A stretch of DNA of 64,000 nucleotides from an uncultured Collinsella sp. (GTDB lineage Bacteria; Actinomycetota; Coriobacteriia; Coriobacteriales; Coriobacteriaceae): positions 1-64,000 of the forward strand of contig UQMK01000011.1 in assembly GCA_900542085.1 (NCBI GenBank), in the 5' to 3' direction. This document shows positions 15,792-26,100 of the stretch, in pieces; within the stretch, counting starts at the first letter, position 1; the number at the start of each line of letters is the position of its first letter. A model generated the notes under the pieces. It was not told the DNA's origin. It saw only the letters and a list, made by a program, of their open reading frames with translations, and did no database searches. Made by a program: the position numbers and the translations under genes.

Positions 15792-18155
15792 CTACAGATC
15801 CAGAGCCTTTTTCGCAGCGTCAACCGGGTCGCCATCCATGTAGAACACCGGGCTCAGGCCCGAGATAATCTCGGACGAAACGCTCTGCAGGCCCGCGATG
15901 GCACTCAGCGGCAAAATCACGCGCTTGGCGCCGGCGTTTTTGGCCACGCGCATAATGTCCTCGAGCCCGCGGATCTCATCCATAGAGCCCGACATGCGCA
16001 AGATTCCCGGAATCGCCAGCGCAGGCATCACCGGGCGGTTGCACGCCGCAGAGCAAAGTCCCACAAACTCGGCGAGCGAAACTTCCTCGGACAGGCCCTT
16101 GCTCTGCAGGTCGTTGTAGAACAGCAGGTAATCCTTGGAGCCAATGTGCATGCCCGGCGCCACGCGGTTCGCCAGGTTCACAAAGTTGTCGAACGCGGCT
16201 TCCAGCGTATCGCGCACCGGCTTGTTAAAGGCCACGCCCTCGTACTTAAACTTGCACTCGCCGGCAACGGCCTTGTTTTCCAGCTTGTATACGGCAACCT
16301 CGCCGCCCTGCGACCTGCCCACGCCAAATACGTGGCCGGACAGCAGCGGCCCGTCGGGAATCAGCGTGTCCTCGGTCTGCTCGGGCACGCGCACCACGTG
16401 AACGTCCTGCGGGTTGTCGGCATCCATATAACCCAGGTTGACGTCGATAAACTCGACGCCCGCCATAATCTTGAGCTGCTCCTTTACACGGCGACGGCCC
16501 TCGATGGCGTAGTCCAGCAGCCAGCGCACGTCGTCCTTGTCCATAGCCTCGTCGGGGAACAGCAGCTTGGCCAGGCCGCTAAAGGTCTTGCGCACGGCGA
16601 TCTCGTCACGCTTGTTAAAGTCGCTGTTAAAGCGGAAATACCGGTCGATATGGTGCGTAAAGTCCTTGCGACGCATCTCCTTGCAAAACTCCGACAGGCA
16701 GTCGGTGATCAGGCCATAATGCCCGGTCAGCAGGCTCGAGCGCATCTTGGGAATTTCCCAGCCCGGCAGGTAATAGTGGATACGGTCGAAGAAGGCCGAA
16801 TCGTTGTTAAACTCCGGCGGGAACGGATCAAACAGGTGCGTGGTCTTAAGGACGTTTTGCACGGTATCGTTGATGTTGCCCTCGAAGACCATGGAGGCGT
16901 CGGCGTTAATCTGGTCGCGGCCGCGTGCGTAACTGCCACTCGCCATGTAGTCCTTCATGATCTGCACGGCGTTGGTGTCCTTAAACCGCATGCCGGCGAC
17001 CTCGTCAAACGTCACACAGTCCCAGTGTCCCACAAGGCCCACGCGGTCGGCGCGCATAGAGTTCATACGGCCGAACAGGTTGGCCGTGGTGGTCTGGCCG
17101 CCCGAAAGCAAAATGGCGTAGGGCGAGACCTCTTTGTAGATGTGGCTCTTACCGGTACCGCGGGGACCCAGCTCGCACAGGTTGTAGTTGCGCTCGATGA
17201 GCGGCACCATACGCTCGATAAAGTGCAAGCGCTCTTTCTCGGAAAGCTCGCTGGGCTCATAGCCAGCGGAGCGCAGCAGCATGTTGAGCCACTCGTCGCG
17301 CGAGAAATACTGGCGCTCTTCGACCATGGCATCCAGGTCCAGGTTGGGCATCTGAATGGGCGTGAGCGACGCCACGCTGAACGGAGAGTCCTCGGGCCCA
17401 CGCTTCTTACGCTTGGCCTTGGCGCGGCGCGGCACATCGTCGCCAAAGACCTCCATGCCAAACTCGTCTTCCTCATCCAAGGGGTGACGATACTCGATGC
17501 TCATGATGCACCAAATACCACCCTGCAGAATCTTGGAATAGTCGCGCACGTACTCGGCCGGCATCACAAACGGCTCGATGGTCAAATTGGCAAACGATGC
17601 CACATAGATGTCTTTGTACTCGTCGAGCTTGGCCGTCACCTTGTCGATGATGGTAAAGCGGCCCAGTTCGCGAATCTTGGACTTAATGCGCTCGGACTCG
17701 TCGGGACGCACGTAGTTATCAGTGAGGATCCTGCGGATGCGATCCAGGCCCTCTGCCACGGCTTCCTCGTCATCGGTCGAGCAGTACATGCCCAGCAGGT
17801 ACTCCAGCACAAAGGTGGGCACGTTGGCGCCGCGCTTCATAAAGGCCGTCAGGTCCTTGCGCACGATCTTGCCGCCAAAGTGCTCGAGCAGCTTACCGTC
17901 CAACCCGTCCATGTCGTAGCCCTCATCCTCGGGAGCCTCGGCCGCAGCCTGGTCATAGCCATCGGTCGAGGACTCGTCCTCGGCGGCCACCGCAGCCTCA
18001 GCGGGCGCGGCAGCAGTCGCCGGCTCTGGGGCAGGCGCAGCGGTCTCGGCCTCCGGAGCCTTCACGGGCGCGGCCTCAGGCATCGCAGCCTCCGCAGGCA
18101 CATCCACATCAATCGAGGGGACTTCCCACAGATCGTCGTCTTGGCTATCAAACAT
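15792..18155 (-). CDS. brxL: BREX protein BrxL (Lon-related AAA+ protein)
   Basis: A 787-residue BrxL, the AAA+ effector of type 1 and type 4 BREX; characterised homologues form MCM-like DNA-binding rings. The P-loop LGPRGTGKSHIYKE and the Walker B-like VTFDEVAGMRF are intact. The first 110 residues are a low-complexity Ala/Pro/Glu-rich linker not usual for the family, before the conserved core begins at LLEHFGGKIVRKDL. The C-terminal Lon-like domain lacks an obvious catalytic Ser-Lys pair: the region that would hold serine reads CSAACNRPV, and the lysine loop reads SGSMDEIRGL. The ATG at 18155 is chosen over a GTG at 18164 because AGGAG lies eight bases before it. It nearly abuts pglZ. Confidence 0.93.
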   Translation of the reverse strand: MFDSQDDDLWEVPSIDVDVPAEAAMPEAAPVKAPEAETAAPAPEPATAAAPAEAAVAAEDESSTDGYDQAAAEAPEDEGYDMDGLDGKLLEHFGGKIVRKDLTAFMKRGANVPTFVLEYLLGMYCSTDDEEAVAEGLDRIRRILTDNYVRPDESERIKSKIRELGRFTIIDKVTAKLDEYKDIYVASFANLTIEPFVMPAEYVRDYSKILQGGIWCIMSIEYRHPLDEEDEFGMEVFGDDVPRRAKAKRKKRGPEDSPFSVASLTPIQMPNLDLDAMVEERQYFSRDEWLNMLLRSAGYEPSELSEKERLHFIERMVPLIERNYNLCELGPRGTGKSHIYKEVSPYAILLSGGQTTTANLFGRMNSMRADRVGLVGHWDCVTFDEVAGMRFKDTNAVQIMKDYMASGSYARGRDQINADASMVFEGNINDTVQNVLKTTHLFDPFPPEFNNDSAFFDRIHYYLPGWEIPKMRSSLLTGHYGLITDCLSEFCKEMRRKDFTHHIDRYFRFNSDFNKRDEIAVRKTFSGLAKLLFPDEAMDKDDVRWLLDYAIEGRRRVKEQLKIMAGVEFIDVNLGYMDADNPQDVHVVRVPEQTEDTLIPDGPLLSGHVFGVGRSQGGEVAVYKLENKAVAGECKFKYEGVAFNKPVRDTLEAAFDNFVNLANRVAPGMHIGSKDYLLFYNDLQSKGLSEEVSLAEFVGLCSAACNRPVMPALAIPGILRMSGSMDEIRGLEDIMRVAKNAGAKRVILPLSAIAGLQSVSSEIISGLSPVFYMDGDPVDAAKKALDL

Positions 18156-18166
18156 AGGGCACACTC

Positions 18167-20848
18167 CTAAAAACCAAAGTCAGCAACAGGGGCAAACGAA
18201 ACGGCAATGGTGTACGTCTCGCGCCAAACGATCTTGCCCGACTGGGCATCGCGACAAACCAGCAAATGGGACGAACCGGATCCAAATGACACGCCTGTCT
18301 TAAGCGTAAAGCGAGCCTCGACCACGCGGTCCTGCGGGTTGGGCGAGGTCATGTCCGCATGCACGCGAGCAACATCGCTCACCTCGTTGCCGGTATCGTC
18401 GGTAAACACCAGCTCGTACTCACACGGCAGAACCTTGCCCGTAGCGGCCTCCTCCTGCAGCAACTTAATACCAAACAGCGAGTTGGTAACACGACGGCTC
18501 TCGCTCAGCACGCGCAGCTTCGCAGTCTGCGTATCAACGAATTCCTTTGAGGAGGCACTCAGGCGATGATACCCGACCACCGGCACCACAAGCTCCTGCA
18601 AGCTCACGCCACCATGCACGTAGCGCTTGGTTCCGCCGGGTCGCTTGTAGTGCACGATCCCGCGTGGAGCCAAGCCAACATAGCCGCCGCCCGGCACCAC
18701 ATGATCCATGTTCATGGCCAAATACGGGCTACCGTCCGCACCGTTAGCGATATCGGCCAAGGCGTCGCCCTGAGCAACCACCGCATGGCGCTTGCCAAAT
18801 AGCACCGGATCGTCGGGCAGGTCGTTCTTGCCCAGGAACAGGCATTCCGGCAGCTCGTTGGCCGTGTACAAAAAGCCATGGTCGGATGTGATCGTCACGC
18901 GGGCGCCCGGAGCGTCGGTGCACACGCGCTTGGCGATCGAGACCAGCTCATCCGCGCTCTCGGCGCATGCATCAAACACGTCGCTTTCGGTGGCGAGCTT
19001 CTCCCCCGTCGCGTCGATCTTGTTGTGATACAGGTACACGATCTCGCTGGACTTGAGCAGTTCCTTGCGTTCGGCGGCAGACATGTCCAGATACGCCGCG
19101 GCACTCAGGGCACGACCCGTAGGCGCGGCCTTCTGCAGCGCCGCCTGGCGCTCAACCGTAGAACCCGTGGGCATGCCATCGAGCAGCACAGCACCCGTTT
19201 CCATGTTGAGCGTCATGGCCTGATGCGGCAACAACGCCGGCATGCCCATCTCGGTAATAGAAGGAAACATCGCCTGCACGCTACCCATGCGCACCTCGCC
19301 GCCACGCTCGCGCTCCAAAGCGGCAGCCACGTCCTGTGCCACTTCGTAACGCAGCGCATCGCTAATCAGGACCACCTTGGTCTTGGCACTACCAGCATAC
19401 GTGGGCAGCGTCTCCCAATAGAACAGGTCTTGGCGGGCGACACCCTCAACATAGCCAGCATCGCGCCACTGCGCCTGAGCGGCATTGGCCCAGCACGCGT
19501 TGCTCTCGGTCAGATACCAGTTAACGTAGTTGTTCTCGGCCCACTCGACCGCGCGGCGCTCGGGCTCCTCCAGCAGGTCGACACCACGCAGCTTGCAGCG
19601 CTCGTTGGCCTGACGCAGTGCGCGATAGGCCGCATCCATGCGCCACCAATCTGTGGTATAGGCCTCCCACACCTCGGCCGCCTGGGCAATATGGAATCCG
19701 CCCGCATGGTCGCGCTTAAAGGCCGCCATGTCGGCCAACGCCAAAAGCACCTGGTAATAGCAGGAGACATCGTCGTACCAGCACAGGTCGCGACGGGCCG
19801 CGGCAACACGACGGGCCTCGTCAACGCGGTCGGCTCCCTGCGCCAGCGAGGTGAGCAAGTCGCTCAAAATGGCCTCGTCAACGCACGGGAATACATCGAG
19901 CCGCAGCAGATCGTCGGTAGACAGAGCGCCAAACACGTGGCGCAGGCCGCACGCGTCCTGGACCAGCTCGCAAATCTCACGCAGGTCATCAGACGCCGCG
20001 GCATCGCCCGCCCACTCGCGGACAACCGCGATGCAATACGGCGCATAGGCAGGCGCAATATGGTTGGAGAGCTTTTGCAGCGCAGAGGCCGGCACCAACG
20101 AGGCCGCGGCCGTGAGCAGCACATGGGCGGCAAAATCCTGCAGCGAGTCGCGCTCGAACAGCGCACCCTCAAAGCCCGTACGCTGACGCACAAAGGCAGC
20201 AAGGCTGTCGGCGGCCTCAAACTTTTGCACCAGCTCTGACAGCGCCTCCGGGCCACCGTGCAGCAGCTTAGTCAGGCACGCGCGCACAATAAACGGCATG
20301 GTGGCAGCACTGGGGTCCGAGCCGTCAAACATGGCGGCCAGCAGGCCCAGCTCAACATCGGCCGCACACGCAGGCGCGGGCATGCACTTGGAAAACTTGG
20401 CGACGCGGCCCTTGGCGGCAAAGAACGACTTGTGCGCCTGCAGAGCCTTGCGAATATCCCGTGCGTTCGAAGCCCCCAGCTGATCGGCCAGCAGCGACAG
20501 ATAGTCCGCCGAGAACTGATCGGCGTACAGCTCAACATCGGCCAGCCAATCGCCCTCAAGGCTACCGCGCCCCTGCTGGCGATACACCAGCATGTCGCTC
20601 GTGGTGTCCTCGCGGGCGATAAGGCGCTTGACCTCAAACATATGCCCGTCGCAAGCCTCCACAAAGCGCACCGGACGCGGCAGGCGCTGCTCTACCGCTT
20701 CGCCAAATCCGCCCTCGGCAAGCTCGGCAAACGTGGCGGCAAACTCGCCCTCTGCGTCGTGCCACACCACCACGCGGCGCTCACGGCAATCGGGCAACGG
20801 CTGCTCAAAGCGCGCTGCCAGCTCTTCAATTACATCGAACTTTGCCAT
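18167..20848 (-). CDS. pglZ: BREX phosphatase-like protein PglZ
   Basis: An 893-residue PglZ of BREX type 1, with an alkaline-phosphatase-like fold. The core is visible from about residue 485: VVLISDALRYEVA with a metal-binding Asp, the SITEMGMPALLPH loop, and ITSDHGFLYTANELPE with the second metal site (Asp-His). The N-terminal half is a long helical region found in this type, and a beta-rich tail follows the core. In BREX, PglZ is required for both methylation and phage exclusion, though its substrate is unknown. It ends 11 bases before brxL begins and follows the separated C-terminal half of pglX. Confidence 0.93.
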   Translation of the reverse strand: MAKFDVIEELAARFEQPLPDCRERRVVVWHDAEGEFAATFAELAEGGFGEAVEQRLPRPVRFVEACDGHMFEVKRLIAREDTTSDMLVYRQQGRGSLEGDWLADVELYADQFSADYLSLLADQLGASNARDIRKALQAHKSFFAAKGRVAKFSKCMPAPACAADVELGLLAAMFDGSDPSAATMPFIVRACLTKLLHGGPEALSELVQKFEAADSLAAFVRQRTGFEGALFERDSLQDFAAHVLLTAAASLVPASALQKLSNHIAPAYAPYCIAVVREWAGDAAASDDLREICELVQDACGLRHVFGALSTDDLLRLDVFPCVDEAILSDLLTSLAQGADRVDEARRVAAARRDLCWYDDVSCYYQVLLALADMAAFKRDHAGGFHIAQAAEVWEAYTTDWWRMDAAYRALRQANERCKLRGVDLLEEPERRAVEWAENNYVNWYLTESNACWANAAQAQWRDAGYVEGVARQDLFYWETLPTYAGSAKTKVVLISDALRYEVAQDVAAALERERGGEVRMGSVQAMFPSITEMGMPALLPHQAMTLNMETGAVLLDGMPTGSTVERQAALQKAAPTGRALSAAAYLDMSAAERKELLKSSEIVYLYHNKIDATGEKLATESDVFDACAESADELVSIAKRVCTDAPGARVTITSDHGFLYTANELPECLFLGKNDLPDDPVLFGKRHAVVAQGDALADIANGADGSPYLAMNMDHVVPGGGYVGLAPRGIVHYKRPGGTKRYVHGGVSLQELVVPVVGYHRLSASSKEFVDTQTAKLRVLSESRRVTNSLFGIKLLQEEAATGKVLPCEYELVFTDDTGNEVSDVARVHADMTSPNPQDRVVEARFTLKTGVSFGSGSSHLLVCRDAQSGKIVWRETYTIAVSFAPVADFGF

Positions 20849-20908
20849 CTAACAATCCCACCGTCATACCGGTCAAAACAATTCGCGTAACGCGTAATCA
20901 CGTATGCG

Positions 20909-21877
20909 TTATTTTATCTTTGCCAGCACATCCTGGAACTTGGCATAGTTGACCTTAACGCCGTCGTCCAGGTCGATCTTGATCATCTGGTCGGCCAGGT
21001 GATGCAGCTTTTCCTCGTAGGCAACGGTCTCGGTCAGCTGATCCTTGAGCTTTTTGATGCGCTTGGTCAGCGCGACCTTCTCGCCGCGCTCGGCCGTCGC
21101 CAGCGCGTCCTCGGCGTCGGCAATCTGCGAGCGATAGCGCTCCTGCTGCTCGTGCACGTAGTCGGTACGGATACGCGCCAACAGATCGGGCGTGTAGCGG
21201 TGCATGTACACCAGGGCCATAAAGCCGTTCTTTTTGCCCGAGTCGAACAGCCAGTAGATGGGACGTTTCTTATAGGTCTGGCAGTGGTCCTTAAAGAAGT
21301 CCTTCAAAAAGTAGGTGCGGATGACCTCGCGCGAGGTGCCCTTGCCGCCGAGCGCCTCGGCAATAAAGGCTAGGTTCTGCTCGAGCGTTTCCTCGCCGTA
21401 CACAGTGCGCACAAAGTCAATAAAATAGCGCACGATGTCGTCGTCAAAGTACTCGTCGTCGGTAATGGGCAATACGTTGTCGCCATCGGGCATAAAGGTC
21501 ACGTGATCGGGGTCGGGCATCTTGGCCAGATAGTCGTTGACCGTGGCACCCTGGTCGGCAAGAACCAGACCGTCCACGTCCAGCGAATAGCGGCCAAACA
21601 TGCAGCCCACGGCATAGCTTATGAGCGAGGTGATTTCGTCGCGCTTGGTACGCACATACTTGTTGCCCTTGTAGCTCTCGGGAATCTCTTCGGCGGTGTC
21701 GAAGATGCGCGCTACCGAGACGTACTTGTCCTCGACCTCGATGGGTACCTCGCCCTCCATGTTGTAGATCTTGGCAAAGATTCGGTTGAGCTCCTCCTCG
21801 TTAGCGCGAAGCTGCTCAAAGCGAGCATTGACCTCGGCCTTGCGAGCCTCGTATTTATCCGCGAGCAACGTTGCCAT
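20909..21877 (-). CDS. pglX: Detached C-terminal half of PglX
   Basis: A 322-residue protein that matches only the C-terminal third of PglX methyltransferases: EEELNRIFAKIY, the SYAVGCMFGRYSLD motif, FKDHCQTYKKRPIYWLF, and the end DLDDGVKVNYAKFQDVLAKIK, all of which belong inside one long protein in ordinary BREX. It has its own start: the ATG at 21877, with a GGGATAGAG site, and an in-frame stop a little further upstream. The other half is at 29367-31874. Together the two pieces give 1157 residues, near the usual full length, with no evident loss at the join. It may act as a separate subunit or may be a broken remnant. pglZ follows after 60 bases. Confidence 0.88.
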   Translation of the reverse strand: MATLLADKYEARKAEVNARFEQLRANEEELNRIFAKIYNMEGEVPIEVEDKYVSVARIFDTAEEIPESYKGNKYVRTKRDEITSLISYAVGCMFGRYSLDVDGLVLADQGATVNDYLAKMPDPDHVTFMPDGDNVLPITDDEYFDDDIVRYFIDFVRTVYGEETLEQNLAFIAEALGGKGTSREVIRTYFLKDFFKDHCQTYKKRPIYWLFDSGKKNGFMALVYMHRYTPDLLARIRTDYVHEQQERYRSQIADAEDALATAERGEKVALTKRIKKLKDQLTETVAYEEKLHHLADQMIKIDLDDGVKVNYAKFQDVLAKIK

Positions 21878-22050
21878 ATCTCTATCCCATCCAATCCGAG
21901 CCAATTAAAACCCGACCAAACGTAGTTAAGTCAACATAGACAAGTCTACCCGACAGCAAAGCAAATAGCGCCCCGTGCAGAGCATTCTGAGACACCATTT
22001 TGAGGGAACGACCATTACAGGCCGGCCCCGCTGCGCAGTCAGTATGTATT

Positions 22051-22100
22051 AACTTACTCCACCAGCTCCACCATTTGTTGAGCAACAAGTGCGAGCGGTA
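22051..22100. repeat. Direct repeat with TTGTTG-AG-CAACAA dyad, copy 1
   Basis: A 50-base element matching 26860-26909 at 41 of 50 positions in the same orientation. The core dyad TTGTTG-AG-CAACAA is at 22075-22088. It lies in the 471-base gap upstream of the pglX C-terminal half and of the divergent DUF3800 gene. It could be an operator, or a trace of the insertion. Confidence 0.7.
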
Positions 22101-22240
22101 ACCATAACGCCACGACCGCATCAACTGGTTCAAAGCAACACAAACGAATACAGCCCCACCATCTCGCGCCAAAAGCCCGTGGTAAGTCTTAAAACCGCAG
22201 GCAGATTGACGAACATGTGTTTGGTCATTATAATTTCTAC

Positions 22241-22270
22241 TTGAATAGACTCCTCGTCTCGTGGTATAAA
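22241..22270 (+). promoter_or_regulatory. Promoter for the DUF3800 leader RNA
   Basis: TTGAAT at 22241-22246 and TATAAA at 22265-22270 are separated by 18 bases, a reasonable sigma-70-type promoter. Transcription would begin near 22277, just before the hairpin leader. Confidence 0.5.
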
Positions 22271-22276
22271 TGGTTT

Positions 22277-22334
22277 GCGTTCCTTTATGGAGGGCAGTCA
22301 AGGGCCGGGGGATCCCCCCGGCATTTTTGTTTTT
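22277..22334 (+). ncRNA. Short structured leader RNA of the DUF3800 gene, with terminator
   Basis: A small hairpin (about UCC/GGA at 22281-22291) is followed by the perfect 8-bp stem GCCGGGGG / CCCCCGGC at 22304-22322 and two T runs, ending 14 bases before the DUF3800 start. A transcript from the upstream promoter would mostly stop here unless read through. A closely similar element follows the gene. Candidate structured RNA motifs upstream of DUF3800 genes have been described in comparative surveys; whether this is one of them is unverified. Confidence 0.6.
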
Positions 22335-22348
22335 AGGGAGACTGCATC

Positions 22349-23026
22349 ATGAAGGAACTTTCCGTCTTTGTCGACGAATCAGGCAACTACGGAGGGCAAA
22401 GCGCTAAATACTATCTCGTCACCCTCGTCTTCCATGACCAGTCGACATCAGTTGTTGAGATCATCGAGGGCTACGAGCGCACGCTTAGAGAGCGTGGACT
22501 TCCGGATATTCCCCTGCATATGAATCCCCTGATGCACGGCAACGAATCCTACGGAGCCATGGATACTCGCTTGCGTAACCGGCTTTTGGCGAGCTTTGCG
22601 ACCTTTGCCAACAAAATGTCCATCACGTACATGACGCTTGGCTACCAAAGAAATAAATTCAAAAGCGACGCAGCAATGTTCGCAAAGATGCGTCGTGACT
22701 TGATCCTCTTTTTGTTCGATAGGCTTCAATCTTTTCAAGGTTATGACGTTGTCAAGATCTATTACGACGATGGACAAAACGAGGTAACAGCTGTCCTCCA
22801 CACAGCATTCGAGTACGTTCTTGGAAAACAAGCTGTTGTATACAAAGAGTGTGATCCAAAGCACTTCAGACTTCAGCAAATTGCTGACTATATTTGCGAA
22901 ATCGAACTGGCAGACATTAAATACGGAAACTCCGAGCAATCAAATACCGAGCAAATCTTCTTTGGAAACTATCGCGATTTCAAGAAGAATCACCTTAGAA
23001 AGATTCGAGCCAAACGTCTCGCGTAG
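22349..23026 (+). CDS. DUF3800 domain protein
   Basis: A 225-residue DUF3800 protein. The family signature is clear: an opening LSVFVDESGNYGG with the conserved Asp-Glu-Ser-Gly, a DVVKIYYDDGQNE strand in the middle, and QIADYICEIELADIKY near the end. The acidic residues are arranged like an RNase H-type nuclease core, which is the usual fold prediction for this family. It is on the plus strand, opposite to all BREX genes, between the helicase and the C-terminal half of pglX. AGGGAG precedes the ATG. Two look-alike hairpin RNAs bracket it. A nuclease toxin or phage-responsive effector is a reasonable guess from context. Confidence 0.85.
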   Translation: MKELSVFVDESGNYGGQSAKYYLVTLVFHDQSTSVVEIIEGYERTLRERGLPDIPLHMNPLMHGNESYGAMDTRLRNRLLASFATFANKMSITYMTLGYQRNKFKSDAAMFAKMRRDLILFLFDRLQSFQGYDVVKIYYDDGQNEVTAVLHTAFEYVLGKQAVVYKECDPKHFRLQQIADYICEIELADIKYGNSEQSNTEQIFFGNYRDFKKNHLRKIRAKRLA

Positions 23027-23046
23027 GCCCAGCGCGCAGCTTCTGT

Positions 23047-23114
23047 TATAAAGATATCGGTACCCTCGAATAGAGGGACCTCCAAGAGCCGGGGGCTTCC
23101 CCCCGGCATTTTTT
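23047..23114 (+). ncRNA. Second hairpin RNA element, downstream of the DUF3800 gene
   Basis: The order TATAAA (23047-23052), hairpin CCCTC/GAGGG (23063-23077), CAAGAGCCGGGGG, and terminator stem GCCGGGGG/CCCCCGGC (23088-23107) with six T residues repeats the layout of the element upstream of the gene. The terminator lies 22 bases past the stop of the minus-strand helicase gene and could also serve it. Confidence 0.55.
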
Positions 23115-23136
23115 ATGCGTAAAGTCGTCGCGACTC

Positions 23137-26100
23137 CTACTTCGCTTCCTTCGGGGCGTTTTCGAGTGTGTCGGCAATCGCCTCTATGCCCTCTCCCTGG
23201 CCCAGAATGAAGCACTTCCAGTCGATGTCCTGAGTGTGGGCAAACTCATCGGCACGCGAGGCACTAAAGAGCATCATGCGGCTCTTCTTCCACAACAGGG
23301 CGGGATGCAGCTTAAAGTCGGTGCTCTCAATACAAACTACCGCGTCTTTGCGAGGCATCTCGAGCTTACTGCTCTTGACCAACTCTTTCAGCTTTTGGAT
23401 GTCGGTGATCTCCTGACCCACAGAACAGCTGTTGAGCAGGTCCTTCCACACGCGGAAGTACGGCTTGCCCTCATAGGAAGCCCCTTCAGCCACGACGGAT
23501 GTCGATAGGCCGACAGGCCGCTTAGCAACCGCATGCCTAACCTTGGGAGCCGCCTTGGCAGACTCGTCCGCCGGCTTCTCATCGATGCCCAGAACCTGAG
23601 CAACGTAGTCGTCATTGCCCAGGAAATACTCCTCGACCACGTCCCATCGCTCGGAATCGCTCATCGTGGAGCAGAAGAAGCCCCTAATATCCTTGGACGA
23701 ATACTCATGGCGATCGTTAAGCTCGCGCAGCACGCCGTTGGAATATCTGCTGTCCGAAGCCAACGCTTTGACCTTCGAAGCGTCGTTGAGACGAATGAAG
23801 ATTTCCGGATTGTCGCCGCCCTTTACCGTGTACGTGGCAAGCTTGAGAATCTCCAGGATCTCGGCCAGCGCATAGCGGGCGTCGAGAGCCTTGTTGTCCA
23901 AATAGCGCCTGCAATGTTTGCTACCCTCGGGAGGCTGCAACCTTCCCAGCGTCTGGGTCAGATTGCTCATGGCTGCCTGAAGCTCGCGCCCGATAACGCC
24001 ATAGCGAACATCCTGCACGCGGCTATAAGTATTCCTCGAAGACTTATTGAATCGTTTGATGCATTTAAAGGATCGGTCGGATCCAAAGTGCCCGCCACCA
24101 TCGACGGGACGAACAAACGCATTCAGCAGCGCAGACGGCTTCTTAACCTCCAAAGACGTTCCCTCAAGCTGATGGGTGAGCTCTTTTGTAAACTCCTTCT
24201 CCGAAAAATCGCCCTCACGCGCAAGGCTCATAAACGTCTTGCGCAGCGCCTCGGCAAACGCAGACAGCGTCGACGTGGCCTCATCAAACGTCATGGAGTA
24301 ATTAATGTCGAGCGCAAGGCGGTTCGAAAGCGCAGGCTCCCCCGTCGGCGAACAAATCTTGCCCGTGAACAGCTGGCGTTTAAAATCGGCAAAGGTCAGC
24401 TCGCTAAACTCGTTTGCCCACATGTCGCCAACGTTGAGCTCATAGATCGCGCCCATGTCCGAGATCTTAACGGCATGCTGCCCCGCGCGATTCTCGTAGC
24501 GCGTATGGGCCTCGCTGATCTTTCGCAAATACTTGCCGTAGGACATGGTAAAGCTACGCTCGGCAGCCTGCTCAATGCAAACAAACTGCTTGGTATACGA
24601 CACCTTGGGGCGCACGACGATAACCGGGAAGTTGAACTTGTCCTCGAGGTCGCGCGAGATCATCATCAGGGCCGATTTAACGCGATTGGTCTTGCGGTCC
24701 TCATCCTTCTCGTTCGTAAACAGATAGGAAAACGTATTGGGCGATACCAGGAAGTTCTGGCTGCGGTCTTTTTGCGGCGCAGAAGCATAAACCTCGTACA
24801 GCTTGGCCATGATCTCCTTAAGCTGCCACTGGCTAAACTTAGAGAGCGCATACAGCGTCTCGGAATAGCGAACATCTTGCATAAAGAAGTCGATGCAGGC
24901 CTTGGCCCCCAAGCCGCGCTTGCGACCGCCACGACCAATTTCCTGAATATAGTCGGACAGATTGCCCGTCGGCGCATAGTGGTACACGGCATCGATGTCA
25001 TCGATATCGATGCCCATGCCAAACGCTTTGGTGCTCACGAGCACCCTGCAGCTGCCCGACGCAAACGCGTCTTGAACGATCTTCTTGTACGCGGCATCTT
25101 TGCCGCCGTGATAGCCCAAGACTTTAGAATTAGAAACGCTGCGTTGATCGATGATCGCATTGACATGGCTCTGATATGGGCAATAGACAATGGCATGACG
25201 GTTGTCGTGCACGGCCTTATCAATCCACTGCTCAGCGAGGTCGGTTTTTACCTCCTCGATGGGACCGGGCAGCTCGCTTTTGCTTCTCCAGACAATGTCG
25301 AAGGAGATGTCGTTACGACGAGGATTGCCCAGGAACGTCTTGCAGTTGCCGAGCTCCAGGTCGGCAACCGTATGCGAAACGACATCATCACGCCCGCCGT
25401 AGACAGCCGTGGCGGTAAGGCAGAAGATCGGAAAGCTCATACCGTTTTTGCGGAGCTTAGACAGATACGGCCCCAGATACCAGTAGTCCGGGCGGAAATC
25501 TTTACCCCAAGAGGTAACGGTGTGGACCTCGTCAATAACGACAAGGCCGAGCTCGCGGCCGTTGAGAATTGCCTGAATCGAGGACTCCAGTAAGAGTTCC
25601 GGAGACAGGTAGATGATGGAGGCCTCGCCGCTTTTAACACGGTCGAGGGATTCAAGCCGCTCGCCATAGGGAATGTCCGAGTTAATGGCAACGACATTCT
25701 TAACGCCACGTTTCCGCAAGTTGGCAACCTGATCGATCATCAAGGCCTTCAGCGGCTCAATAACCAGCGTGACCAATTGATATTTCCGAGCAAGATACAG
25801 CGCCGGAATCTGGAACAGAATGGACTTGCCCGCACCCGTGGGCGCCGTTACAAACACATTCCTGTAATCGACGGAGCCCGCATGGGCAGCCTCGGCCTGC
25901 TTTACGACAAACTCGGAGATAGCACCCTGAGACACCGTTTCCATCTCGTTGTCAAAGTCGGGGTTCTTGTAAAAACGAAGATTCCTAAACGAGGCGTCCT
26001 TGCCCCAGTAATGCTGAAGCACCGAAAGCAGACGACCCGACTCCTCGACCTTTTCCTCTTGGTCTTGCTGTGCCACAAAGGAAACGGATAGACCCAGCGC

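Noticed and set aside
16146..18170. Long plus-strand open frame antisense to brxL
   Set aside because: Composition is typical of a shadow frame (His, Val and Leu-rich), and the opposite frame is a clear BrxL.
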